A DNA stretch of 64,000 nt, from the NCBI RefSeq assembly GCF_014633365.1, contig NC_068349.1, forward strand, positions 33,742,753 through 33,806,752. The letters run 5' to 3'. The notes under the pieces are model-generated. The model was not told the DNA's origin. It was given only the letters and a program-made list of their open reading frames with translations, and made no database searches. The number at the start of each line of letters is the position of its first letter. Position 1 is the stretch's first letter. The translations under genes were made by a program, and so were the position numbers. The stretch comes from Diospyros lotus. Its lineage: Eukaryota > Streptophyta > Magnoliopsida > Ericales > Ebenaceae. Shown one piece after another: positions 13,068-22,599 of this stretch.

Positions 13068-15198
13068 TGTTGTTGTCAAAATACAACAATTAAAATTTGT
13101 GATGTGGGGTCCACTCGAGCTCGGTGTTGGGTAAAGCTAGGTTGCCATAAGAGATGTCGTCTCAAGGAAGATTGTCGTTAGGATGCTCGTCACAAGGATT
13201 CGCCACTAGCTCTTGCCACTAGCTCCTACCACAAGCTCTCGCCACTAGCTCATGCCATTAACTCTTGCCACTAACTCTTACCACAAGCTCTTGCCACAAG
13301 ATTTTGCCACTAGGTCTTGCCGCAAACTTTTATCTTCGCCGCTAGGTCTCACCGCAAACTTTTTCCTTCGCCGTTAGGTTTGCCACAAGGATTAACCTCC
13401 ACCACGAAGTCTCGTCTCAAGCTTTTAGCTTTGCCGCTAGGTTTGCCGCAAGCTTTTACCTTCGCCGCTAGATTCGCCGCAAGGATTTGGCCCTACTGAT
13501 ACTCAAAAAATGGGTTAGAATGCTTGCAGGAATCTTCCCTCGCGAAGACCCTTCGATGCCAAAGTCAGTCTTGAATCCCAATGACTATTCACAAAAATAG
13601 TAAAAGTGCATTCAAAGTGTCTAGATTTTACCAAAATTGAAAGTCCCCATCAATGTCCTATAGCTAGGTATTTGTAGGGCACGATTCTAAAAAATGGTGG
13701 GTACTAACACGTGGCGGCTATTGAATGGATCAAAACCAAAAGGAGGAGGTTGCCATAGAGCCGTCTCTATGAGGCTCGTGGCTACATGTCGCAAGGCAGC
13801 CTAGTGGCCGGGCCTCATGGCAAAGACTGCCGCGAGGCAACTCAACCTCGTGGCCAACGCTTTGCCACTAGACCTTGTGGCAGAGGTAAAACCTTGCGGC
13901 GAGATCTTGTGGCAAAGACAAAATCTCGCTGTGAGATCTTGTCGCGGAGGTAAAACCTTACGGCGAGACCTTGTGGTGGAGGTAAAACCTTGCGGCAAGA
14001 CCTTGTGGCGAAGGCAAAATCTCGAGGTGAAACCTTGTGGCAGAGGTAAAACCTTGTAGCAAGGCCTTGTGGCGAAGGCAAAATCTCGCAGCGAGACCTT
14101 GTGGCGGAGGTCAAATCTTGCTGCCAGACCTTGTGGTGAAGGCAAAACCTTGTGGCGAAGGTAAAACCTCGCGGCAAGACTTGTGGCGGAGGCAAAATCT
14201 CGCGGCGAGACCTTGTGGCGGAGATAAAACCTTACGGCGAGACCTTATGGCGAAGGCAAAACCTCACGGCGAGACCTTATGGCGGAGGTAAAATCTTGCG
14301 GCGAGACCTTGTAGCAAAGGCAAAACCTTGCGGCGAGACCTTATGGCGAAGGTAAAATCTCCCGATAAGACCTTGTGGCGGAGGTAAAACCTTGTGGTGG
14401 AGACAAAACCTTACGGCGAGACCTTGTGGCGAAGGCAAAACATTGCGACGAGACCTTGTGGCAGAGGTAAAACCTTGCGGCGAGACCTTATGACAAAGGC
14501 AAAACCTTGCAGCAAGCCTTGTGGTAAGACCTTGCATCAAAGACTTAATTGTGGCCACACACCTCGAACATGGTTCATTCAACAAGCGACACGTGTCAGC
14601 ACCAAACATCCTTGAGAATTGTGCCCTCTAAATACCCAACTACAGGACATTGAAAAAGACTTCCAACTTTGGTAAAATCTAGACACTTTGAATACACATT
14701 TACTGTTTTTGTGAATAGTCATTGGGATTCGCGACTGACTTTGGCATTGGAGGGTCTTCGCAGGGGAAGATTCTCGCGAGCCTTCTAACCCATTTTTTGA
14801 GCATCAACAGGGCTAAATCCTTGCGGCGAACCTAAAAGCTTGTGGCGAGACCTCGTGACAGAGGTAAATCATTGCGGCGAACCTAGCGGTGAAGGCAAAA
14901 GCTTACGGTGAGACCTCGTCGCAAAGGTAAAACCTTGCGACGAGACCTAGCTGCGAAGGCAGAGCCTTGTAGCGAGAGCTAATGGCAAAACCTAGTGGCG
15001 AGAGTTAATGGCAAGAACTAGTGGTGAAACCTTGTGGCAAGAGTTAGTGGCGAATCCTTATGGCGAGAGTTAGTGGCGAGCATCTTAACAACAATCACCT
15101 TTGAGGCGACATCTCTTACGGCAACCTAACTTCACCCGACATCGAACTCGAGTGAATTTCACATTACAAATTTTAATTGTTGTATTTTAGCAACAACA
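13068..15198 (-). repeat. Complete palindromic LTR
   Basis: TG...CA unit of 2,131 bp. The flank at 13068-13660 is repeated in inverted orientation at about 14570-15198. Shared landmarks are TGTTGTTG ends, ACTCGAGCTCGGTG, a block reading GACTTTGGCAT...GGGTCTTCG, and CTATTCACAAAAA. Between the arms lies a 32-bp tandem array. The composition is much more GC-rich than the surrounding DNA. Confidence 0.7.
13860..14525. repeat. 32-bp GC-rich tandem array, about 20 copies
   Basis: The word AAAACCTTGCGG or variants recurs every 32 bp (for example 13888, 13920, 13952). Each unit splits into a 13-bp piece (ACCTTGYGGCGAG) and a 19-bp piece (ACCTTGTGGCGRAGGYAAA), the second being the first plus six bases. 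The flanking LTR arms carry arrays of the same 13-bp piece in the complementary sense (CTCTTGCCACTAG). Because 32 is not a multiple of three, repeated reading frames stay open by chance on both strands; they are not genes. Confidence 0.9.
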
Positions 15199-15605
15199 CT
15201 AATAAAATAGGAAAAACAAAAAGGCTATGGCTAGGTATAATAAATAACTGTTGCATCATTTTCTTAACCATTTTTTCTGTCACAAATTTTTAAATTGGTG
15301 GATAATGGTAGGATTGAATATTAATAAGTTTTGAATTAGGTTTGAGGTTAATGACATAATCAAATTCTTAAGTGGGAGAATGATTTTATAATCCACGAAT
15401 AGATACTCAAACCCAATCAACAATTATCAAATAGAACTTAATCTTGTATTTGGTCAAGCATGCTCATAGGACTGAACTTCCTAGAAATTTACATTTTAAC
15501 TACTGTCACACTCGGTGGTTGAGTTTCTAGAAACTTACATTTTAGCCTCTTAGCTGTGTCTTGGTTGAAAAAGTTACCGAGTGCTCCAGTATCTATCAAT
15601 AACTC

Positions 15606-15937
15606 TAGAGAGAAAGGAGATAGTTAAATGGAGAGAATTAAAAGTTTAGACAACATTACAGAGTAATGATGACGCGAGATTAATGTAAGCAAATAGGATT
15701 AGAAAAGCCTAATCACCGAGAACAGCCGCATAAGACACCGCCTTTGCTTTGAAAGGTGGTCTCCGTACTCATCAACCAAAACCACCACCACCCCCACACT
15801 GAGCCAGCCAGGTGACTAATTGATTAAAAATAGTAAATTTAAATAAATAGATAAAATGACAAACGTACGGCCGCCGGTCGGTAAACACTTTGTACAAAAG
15901 GAAAAGTAGAAGAACTGAAGAGAATAAGAGAGGAGGA
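15606..15937. other. Upstream flank of the Cys-motif gene
   Basis: No gene seen. The right side is the likely promoter of the gene at 16199. A TATA-like TATAAG at 15938-15943 precedes a purine-rich leader; its role is a guess. Confidence 0.3.
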
Positions 15938-16198
15938 TATAAGATATGAGAGCAGCGAGGAGGAGCGGCTAGCTAGCGGAGTCCCCACCTGAAACTCTAA
16001 CCCCTCTTTTGTCTTCTCCCTGCGAGCAAACTGCAAAGAAGACAAACCCACGCTTTGAATTGTTCTTCAGATCCGCTGCCAGAAATGGTGCGCCAGAGAG
16101 AAAAAAGACTCTCCAAACATCCTCTGATTCGCTGAATCCGTCTTCTGTTTCCGTTTCCGTTATAGTATGTGTGTGCTTGTACAAGGAAGAGCGAGTAA

Positions 16199-17101
16199 AT
16201 GAGGTGTAAGAAGCATCTTGCCGATTTCAGCAGCAGCGTCGGCGTCTGCGCTTCGTGTCTCCGGGAACGCCTTGCCGCGCTCCTCGCCACTCAGGCCGGG
16301 GAGGAAGATCGCCGCAAATCCGAGCCGGTTCCTCCGCCTCTGGCTTTTCCTCGCTCCGTCTCGCCCTACGTCTCTCGCCGGAAATCGGACACCTCCGCCT
16401 CCGACCAACACCCCCGCCGCACGCTGTGGCATCAGCGGTTTTACAGTACGCCGCAGATTGGACCGAGTGGAGGCGTCGTCGCTGGCAATTTGTGCGACAA
16501 GCCGAAGAGTAGGTTTTCTCTCTTCTTCCGTTTGTTCAGATCCAAATCGAAGGAGATGGATCCGGATCCCGGCGTTTCGGATCGGAGTGGTAGGGATTCG
16601 TCTACGGCGTCGGTGTCCTCGCCGTCGTGGTTCTCGAGTGTGTTGTCCAGGCACCGGAGGAAGCAGTCGCGATTTTCCTTTCCGGACGAATCGACCGCGG
16701 GATTGGGGCGGAGGACGGGGAGAGAACGAGATCGGGGAATGTCGCCGGCTAGGGTTTCGGACTGTGGCGGGGAGGGAGCTTGCCAAGATGCATCGAGCGG
16801 TTACTCGTCGGAGTCATCGCAGGGGTGGAGGCAGACTCCGATGAGGCCGGGGCCGGCAGTGCGACGCGGCGGCGTCCGGCTGAGCAGTTCACGTAATGCG
16901 TCCGGCCTCACGTTCTGTTTCAGTCCGTTGGTGCGTGCGAGCCCCAGCCGGCACTGGAGTCAGAAAGGAATGCCGCCGGAGACGGCATTTTCGTCCGAGA
17001 TTAGGGCTCCGGCGAAGCCTCACCTGTCGGCGGCGGCATCGTCCTGGGCGAACAGGTCGAGGAAACTGGCCGATATCGGCCGGTTCAATCTTAACCATTG
17101 A
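16199..17101 (+). CDS. Plant-specific protein with N-terminal Cys/His motif, 300 aa
   Basis: A single-exon gene of 300 codons starting at the ATG at 16199 and ending TGA at 17099-17101. The N-terminus MRCKKHLADFSSSVGVCASC has C3, H6, C17 and C20, followed by LRERLAAL. This motif resembles the start of OCTOPUS/DUF740-type plant proteins, though the rest is unlike a full OCTOPUS protein. The remainder is basic, Ser/Arg-rich and probably disordered, with short conserved-looking patches (KSRFSLFFRLFRSKSKE, SPSWFSSVLSRHRRK, GYSSESSQGWR near residue 205). No signal peptide or membrane span is evident. The GC-rich codon use contrasts with its AT-rich flanks, as is common in single-exon plant genes. 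I believe it corresponds to the uncharacterised Arabidopsis pair AT2G44600/AT3G60200, from memory only. Biochemical function unknown. Confidence 0.85.
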   Translation: MRCKKHLADFSSSVGVCASCLRERLAALLATQAGEEDRRKSEPVPPPLAFPRSVSPYVSRRKSDTSASDQHPRRTLWHQRFYSTPQIGPSGGVVAGNLCDKPKSRFSLFFRLFRSKSKEMDPDPGVSDRSGRDSSTASVSSPSWFSSVLSRHRRKQSRFSFPDESTAGLGRRTGRERDRGMSPARVSDCGGEGACQDASSGYSSESSQGWRQTPMRPGPAVRRGGVRLSSSRNASGLTFCFSPLVRASPSRHWSQKGMPPETAFSSEIRAPAKPHLSAAASSWANRSRKLADIGRFNLNH

Positions 17102-18089
17102 TTTGGACCGATGATGTCCCGCGACGGCGGTGATGACTACACTTGAAAGTACGGTTTTGTCCTCGTTGTTTGCGCATTTTTACTTTCTAACCTGCTGTAC
17201 ACTGTCCCCAAATAGCTATTAGCTAAAAACGGAACATATTCCATTATTTTTGTAGTTTTATTATTATTTTTCTAATTTTTATTTTCATGTAGTCCGATCC
17301 GACGCGACGTTTGATTTGATGTTGAAATTTGCATAAACAGCCTCAATTTATCGCCCAAAGAGTAAACAGGCAGGCTTTGCTCCGCAGCACCACGACGGAT
17401 GATGCTCCCCGCGTACATTACAAGCCATACAATCAAGTAGGCCAGCGGGTTGAAAACAAGATCAAGCGTTGTGGTGGGGCCACGTGTAACTTAGGGCAAT
17501 CGAGACCGTCAATAGTGTGTTGAAAAAGAAGAAAAAGACAGGGAGGAGAGATCATGTTGATGGACGCTCAGGTAAAGCTGGTCAGCAGCAATCAATCAAG
17601 CGGTGCTGCTTTCTAGGAAAAGAGGAAAGACCGGTACGGTCGATGGTTGTTAGAGATAACCGTTATGGTTTTAAATGTTTGAGGTTGATTTTCTTTTTCT
17701 CTCTGATTTGTTCATTGTTTGTTCCTGTTTTGCCTGTCGGTCTTTGCCTTTTCGTAGGTTTCCCCAAATTCCGATTCGAACCCGTCTTCCAACGCTTTTT
17801 TTTCTTTCTTTACTTAGATTTATTTTCTTTGCACTTTATCCACACTTTCTTTCGTTTTATTTAAGAGTGTTGCTAAGTAATTAAATAATAATAAATATAT
17901 TTTAATTTTAGATAAACTGTATTTATTATATTTTATTTTTTAATATTTAAATAATTTTATTAGTTAATGTTAAATATATCATATTTTGAATTAATTAATT
18001 AAATTATTTAAATATTAAAATATTAAAAATATGATATAATAAATATATTTTATTTAACTAAAACAAATAAGAGTGATGTTAAATATATT
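17102..18089. other. 3' flank of the Cys-motif gene, no gene
   Basis: Downstream region with moderate GC to about 17640 and AT-rich DNA after it. Short open frames are present, but none has family resemblance. Likely holds the 3' UTR of the upstream gene. Confidence 0.35.
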
Positions 18090-18262
18090 GCGTTTTATCA
18101 TTATTAAAAAATAAATGATAATTTAACAATTAATGCGATAAGAAATATAGATTCAAATTTGGCTTAATACATAATTTTCTTAATAATTAAAATATTAAAA
18201 AATAAATGATAATTTAACAACTGATGCGGTAAGAAATATAAATTCGAATTTGGCTTAATATA
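18090..18262. repeat. Two direct copies of an AT-rich unit of about 90 bp
   Basis: The block ATAAATGATAATTTAACAA through TTTGGCTTAATAYATAATTT occurs twice in tandem (about 18109-18180 and 18199-18270), next to the foldback element that follows. Confidence 0.6.
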
Positions 18263-18267
18263 TAATT

Positions 18268-19232
18268 TCCTTAACAATTAAAAAATATGATGATCATTTT
18301 ATAAAATGTAAAATTTAATATCTTAATTATTAAAAATTATTATTTTAAAAGTTTATCATAATTAAAAATAAACGAAGTCATTATTTATGCAATATAAGAT
18401 GTCATTTCACATAAAAAAAATTATATTAACGAGACACATCAAATTAGACTTAATACATAAATATGATATTTTATCTCTCAATAATTAAAAAATTTAATAT
18501 TTTGTCATTGATTTGAATAAAGACAAATTTAATATAAAAATATAATTAAATTTTATACAAGGCCTAAAATTTCAATAAAAAGGTCCAAAAATAATTTAAA
18601 AACTAAATTTCATTAAAAAAATACCTAAAAATTTCATAAAATAGACCTAAAAATATTAAAAAATATTTAAATTTCATAAAAGACCTAAAATTCATAAAAA
18701 AAGGTAAAAATATTCAAGAAATACCTAAATTTCATGAAAAGACCTAAAAATTTCATAAAAAAACCTAAAATATTAAAGAAAAGACATAAATTTTATAAAA
18801 AGACCTAAAATAAAACATATAAAATGAAATTTAGGCCTTTTTGATTATTTTGTTTTTAGGTCTTTTTTTTATGAAATTTAGGTTTTTTAAAAATATTTTT
18901 AGGTCTTTTTATAAAATTTTTAGATATTTTTATGAAATTTTTAAGTATTTTTATGAATTAAATTTAGTTTTCTTTTTATATCAAGGAAAAAATATCAATT
19001 TTTTTAATTATTAAGAAATTAAATATCATATTTATATATTAAAATTAATTTGATGTGTCTCATTGATATATTTTTTTATGTAACGTGACATTTTACGTGA
19101 TATAAATAACGACTTCATTTACACTCAATTATAATAAAGATTTAAAAAAAAATATAATTAAAATATTGAATCTTGAAATTTTATGCTTTAATAAAAATCA
19201 AATATTATATTTTTTAACGATTGACAAGGCTC
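18268..19232. mobile_element. AT-rich foldback element, about 965 bp
   Basis: The arms of about 230 bp (18268-18500 and 18990-19232) are imperfect inverted repeats; shared landmarks are GAAGTCATTATTTAT, GAGACACATCAAATTA and TAAATATGATATTTTA. The inner part (18540-18960) is an array of roughly 25-bp units (ACCTAAAAATTTCATAAAA) that itself inverts about 18825. No coding potential and no clean target duplication found. Confidence 0.65.
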
Positions 19233-19276
19233 TGTATGTATTAACCTATTCAAATAGCAGTCATGGATGAAGATTA

Positions 19277-20862
19277 TGATATTTTACTTTTGTGTTTAGT
19301 TTTGATGATGAAAAATTTCAAATGTCTTTTTATTTTCTCTCAATCAAAGCATATGGTTTGGAAACTAAAATCAATTTCAAAGTACTTTGTTAAAATGATC
19401 TATGATCTTTTATATTAGTTGGAGATTAGCATAAACAAATTTTAAGATCTAAAAAGAATCTCCTTGAAATCGTTGGTCAAAATAATTCTAAGACAAAAGA
19501 CCAACTAGAACATGTTTTTGAAAGTATGTTCATTTTAGAAAACTATCTCCTAGTATTTTGATATCTAATATCTCTTAGTAATGAAATGGTTTTGATGAAT
19601 GTCTATATGAAAATCAATTTCTACTATATGGATTATATGAATGAGAAAATGCATTTTTAGTATATAAATCTTAAAGCAAGATATGAAATATTGAGTATGG
19701 ATGAAAAATTGATTTGTTAAGAATAATTTGTTTCAAATCATACTTTTGATAATCTCAACTTGCTTTAAAGATAATCAAAATGAGTTTTTAAATAATCGAA
19801 TAAGGATGTATTGAAAATTCAAGTTTTTCTAAAGAATAGTTGACTATCAGGTTCATTCTGTTGACTATGCCTTGAAATAGTCGACTATTTTGATTGTTCT
19901 GTCGACTATTCAAGCATCTGTTCTCTATTTTTAATATCTGTCGACTATCGAGTAAAAATAGTCGACTATGCCTTTTGATCTGTCGACTATTTTTGTTCAT
20001 GAAATTCAAAAATTTCTTCATATCTCAGCATCTGTCGACTATTGAAATTTTGTGTTATAAAATAGTCGACTATTCATTTTGTCTGTCGACTATTTCTTAC
20101 TTTAGTTGTAAAAATAGTCAACTATATATTTCTTCTGTCGACTATTTCTTTTTGCAGAAAGCTCCAACGGCTATTTTTTCAAATTCCAACGGCTCCAAAC
20201 GGCTATATTTCTCTTCAACTTCGTGGGACACTTATATATACATGTCATAGATGATCAAGAGGAGGCTAATGGACGGAAACGAGACGATCTAGCAATTGCA
20301 AATAATTTTATTCGAGTTTACAGTGTTTGGGCTTTCATTGTTTTATTTTTCGCTCCAAGGCTTGGCTGTTCTATCATTGTAAATTTATTGTTAAGCCTTG
20401 TTTTTCATTGTGAGAGAACTTGTAACTAAGAGTGTTAACTCTTAGCTTATCTCTTTCATTTGTATCGTTTCTATTTTTCTAGCTTGTGTAGCTAGAGGGC
20501 CCATTAAATTGGGAGGTTGTATTTTTCCTAGCAGTAGCTAGAGGGCCTATTAAATTGGGAGGTTGTATTTCCTAGCTTGTGTAGCTAGAGGGCCTACTTG
20601 TGTAAGTAGGAGGTTTGAGTGAATTGGTTTAAAATCTTTAGTGGGAGCTAAGGTAGTGGATTAGGCTTGGTTTAAGCCGAACCACTATAAATCATTTGTG
20701 TCTTTTATTCTTCTTGCTTTACATTTATCATCTCATATATTCAATGTTTTAAGTCACTAAAACCTCAATTGGGTCAAAAAGTTATCAAGTTTCTACCAAG
20801 CTTTTAATTATACCAATTCACCCCCCCTCTTGGTGTGTGCCATAGCATCTCCCGTTCTAACA
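19277..20862 (+). repeat. 5' LTR of the Sirevirus-type element
   Basis: 1,586 bp, starts TGATATTTTAC, ends CGTTCTAACA. A TATA-like ACTTATATATACATG near 20230 is the likely promoter. The part 19830-20155 carries about a dozen GTCGACTAT words. Compared with the 3' LTR it differs by scattered substitutions and lacks about 20 bp near 20040. Confidence 0.93.
19830..20155. repeat. GTCGAC palindrome array in the 5' LTR
   Basis: Repeated AATAGTCGACTATT (a 14-bp perfect palindrome) and CTGTCGACTATT, about a dozen sites with irregular 15-35 bp spacing. Variants are GTTGAC and GTCAAC. The same array is in the 3' LTR at 26475-26815. Confidence 0.9.
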
Positions 20863-20864
20863 AT

Positions 20865-20876
20865 TGGTATCAGAGC
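20865..20876 (+). other. Primer-binding site (initiator tRNA-Met)
   Basis: TGGTATCAGAGC two bases after the 5' LTR; the standard Ty1/copia primer site complementary to plant initiator tRNA-Met. Confidence 0.92.
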
Positions 20877-20918
20877 CTAACTCTCTGTTTCAAGGTTTAA
20901 CAACCTAAGGAGAGATCC

Positions 20919-22172
20919 ATGGCTCTTAAGGAAGGTTATCCTACTAATGTGGCACCTTATTTTGATGGCTCATTTTATGATTTTTGGAGAAAAAGAATCT
21001 GTATTTACCTGCAATCCATTGATTTTAATCTGTGGTATATTGTAGATAAAGGATTCGTTTCAAAACCAAAATGTATTTGGAGTGAAGATGATAAAAATCA
21101 TTTTGTTTTAAATATCAAAGCCATGAAAATTTTGCATCAAGCTTTGCATGAAAATATTTATGCAAAAATTTCTAAGTGCACTAATGCCAAAGATATTTTG
21201 AATACTCTTGATTCAATTTATCTTACTAAGAAATGTTGTGAGCATGTTGATGAAAATTTACAGGATGAAAATCACCTGAATCATCAACAAAAAGAGAAAG
21301 AAGAAAGCTCAAATCACATCTCGTGCTTCATAGCTCAAGAAGAAGAGGAGGTAACCTCTACTTCTACTTATGATTTTGATGACAGTATTGATATTGAAAA
21401 TGTCCATGAGTCTAGTTCTTTGAATGCTAAAAATGATGATCATGATACTTTTTCAAATGAAGAGTTATTGAATGCTTTTAATGATTTATATGAAAATTTT
21501 GAAAAGCTTTGTTTGAAAAATAAATCTGTTCAAAAGAAATTAAATCTACTGTCAAATGAATTGGAAGTATTGAGATCAAATAATGAATATTTTCTTGCTT
21601 CCAATAAAGAATTTTCAAAGGAAAATGCTTTGGAAGAATTTGAATTGAAATCCTCGAACAGTGCATTAAATGAGAAATCCATTTTAAAAGAAGAGATTTC
21701 AAATTCTTGTAATAATAACAAAGGTGTTGAAATTTTTCATAGTCCAAAAGCAAAAGCCAAGAACTCACATTTACACACCTATCATGAAATTAAATGCTTT
21801 TATTGTGGTAAATTAGGTCACATTGCATACAACTGTCCTTTAAAAAGGAAATCATATTTTGGACCTAATTTGAAATGGATTCCTAAGGGAACTAAGGTGT
21901 ATACTACTTCCTATATTAAACCCCAAGGATCCAAGTATGTTTTGAAACCTAAAAATGATCATTTTAAGAGGAATGTGCAAAAGGATAAAAGGAAAATGAA
22001 TTTCAAACGAAAACCCTTTGCTACACATCCTAGTCATTGGTATCATTTTGAACATAAAGGTTTCATAACAAAACATCCACATAAGCTAAAACAAGTTTGG
22101 GTTCCTAAGGAGGAGCTCTATGCTAACATGGGTGAACCCAAGGTGGTTTGGGCACCAAAAGCTTGTGGATAG
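20919..22172 (+). CDS. gag: Sirevirus-type Gag polyprotein, 417 aa, open
   Basis: Open frame of 417 codons, ATG at 20919, 43 nt after the PBS. The N-terminal part (MALKEGYPTNVAPYFDGS, then the FYDFWRKRICIYLQS block) matches copia Gag (DUF4219/UBN2-like). Residues about 180-240 are Glu/Leu/Asn-rich and likely coiled coil. A CCHC zinc knuckle CFYCGKLGHIAYNC lies at residues 293-306. The C-terminus is basic (KRNVQKDKRKMNFKRK). Gag is the nucleocapsid-forming protein. It ends in a stop at 22170-22172 before the decayed pol. The UBN2-like domain looks short for the family. Confidence 0.9.
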   Translation: MALKEGYPTNVAPYFDGSFYDFWRKRICIYLQSIDFNLWYIVDKGFVSKPKCIWSEDDKNHFVLNIKAMKILHQALHENIYAKISKCTNAKDILNTLDSIYLTKKCCEHVDENLQDENHLNHQQKEKEESSNHISCFIAQEEEEVTSTSTYDFDDSIDIENVHESSSLNAKNDDHDTFSNEELLNAFNDLYENFEKLCLKNKSVQKKLNLLSNELEVLRSNNEYFLASNKEFSKENALEEFELKSSNSALNEKSILKEEISNSCNNNKGVEIFHSPKAKAKNSHLHTYHEIKCFYCGKLGHIAYNCPLKRKSYFGPNLKWIPKGTKVYTTSYIKPQGSKYVLKPKNDHFKRNVQKDKRKMNFKRKPFATHPSHWYHFEHKGFITKHPHKLKQVWVPKEELYANMGEPKVVWAPKACG

Positions 22173-22599
22173 TGTTTATGTAGGTTGCTTGACATCCAAA
22201 TGAACTTTAAAGAGAAATCTTTATGGATGGATCAAGCATGAAGGAAGGAGGAAGTGGACAAGAAGATCACTCCTCATTTTACCAACCAAGTGTAAGAAAG
22301 ATTTTATTAATCAAAATCTTGGTGGTATGCTTCTATCCCTTAACTCCCTATGCTTATTAGTTTTTGATAAAAATGAATGATATGCTTGCACTCTATTATG
22401 TTTTGATATGTGCATTGAGTGAGGGAAGAACGAAGTTTGTTGATATATGCTAGAAATACTTTCTTGATAAATGCTCTTATGCATAACCTAGCTAGCATAA
22501 GTCAATTATGTGATAAAGATATAAAGTATGCTTTAATGATAATTCATGTGAAAATATCTTGTTACAAATAAAATGAAGATCATAGAAAATAGGATAGAA

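Larger units (their letters stand above)
12554..15198 (-). mobile_element. LTR-type element with inverted-repeat (palindromic) LTR, 2,645 bp
   Basis: Both ends read TGTTGTTGC... / ...CAACAACA and are flanked by a perfect 5-bp duplication CTAAT (12549-12553, 15199-15203), placing the insertion inside a gypsy RT remnant. On the minus strand a unit 15198-13068 (2,131 bp, TG...CA) is followed after three bases by TGGCGCCGTCTGTGGGAA (13064-13047), a primer-binding-like site. Then comes a partial second copy of the unit's end (about 13035-12554). This is the layout 5' LTR, PBS, truncated 3' LTR, with essentially no internal region. The LTR itself is an imperfect palindrome: its first about 620 bp pair with its last about 500 bp. 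No protein-coding domain is present, so it would be non-autonomous. Confidence 0.75.
12060..15605 (-). pseudogene. Ty3/gypsy pol remnant (protease and reverse transcriptase), split
   Basis: Minus-strand translation shows a retroviral-type protease motif LIDTGALGNFFN near 15605-15570. Further on come the RT start (SHSLFVFPILLV near 15240-15204), then after the inserted element LVKRNDGSWFFC (12548-12510), FSKLNLHSDYHQIR, VMPFGLTN (near 12330), and FFNDIFIYS with YLGH further left (to about 12120). These match the order of gypsy PR and RT. Stops and frame breaks are numerous, so it is long dead. It is interrupted between 12553 and 15199 by a younger element, and the RT reading resumes exactly across the CTAAT target duplication. 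No functional protein can be made. Confidence 0.85.

Noticed and set aside
13860..14525. Possible CRISPR-like array
   Set aside because: The units are contiguous with no unique spacers, in a plant nuclear context; it is a tandem minisatellite.
13801..14615. Several overlapping open frames on both strands in the 32-bp array
   Set aside because: They are repeat artefacts: a 32-bp unit free of stops leaves all frames open and gives peptide repeats of 32 residues with no family resemblance.
16160..16844. 208-codon frames on both strands over the Cys-motif gene
   Set aside because: GC-rich shadows of the real frame 16199-17101; no domain and no splice support.
19788..20250. Open frames in the LTRs (and the matching ones near 26430-26820)
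   Set aside because: Created by the GTCGACTAT repeats; both LTRs carry them and no retroelement protein lies there.
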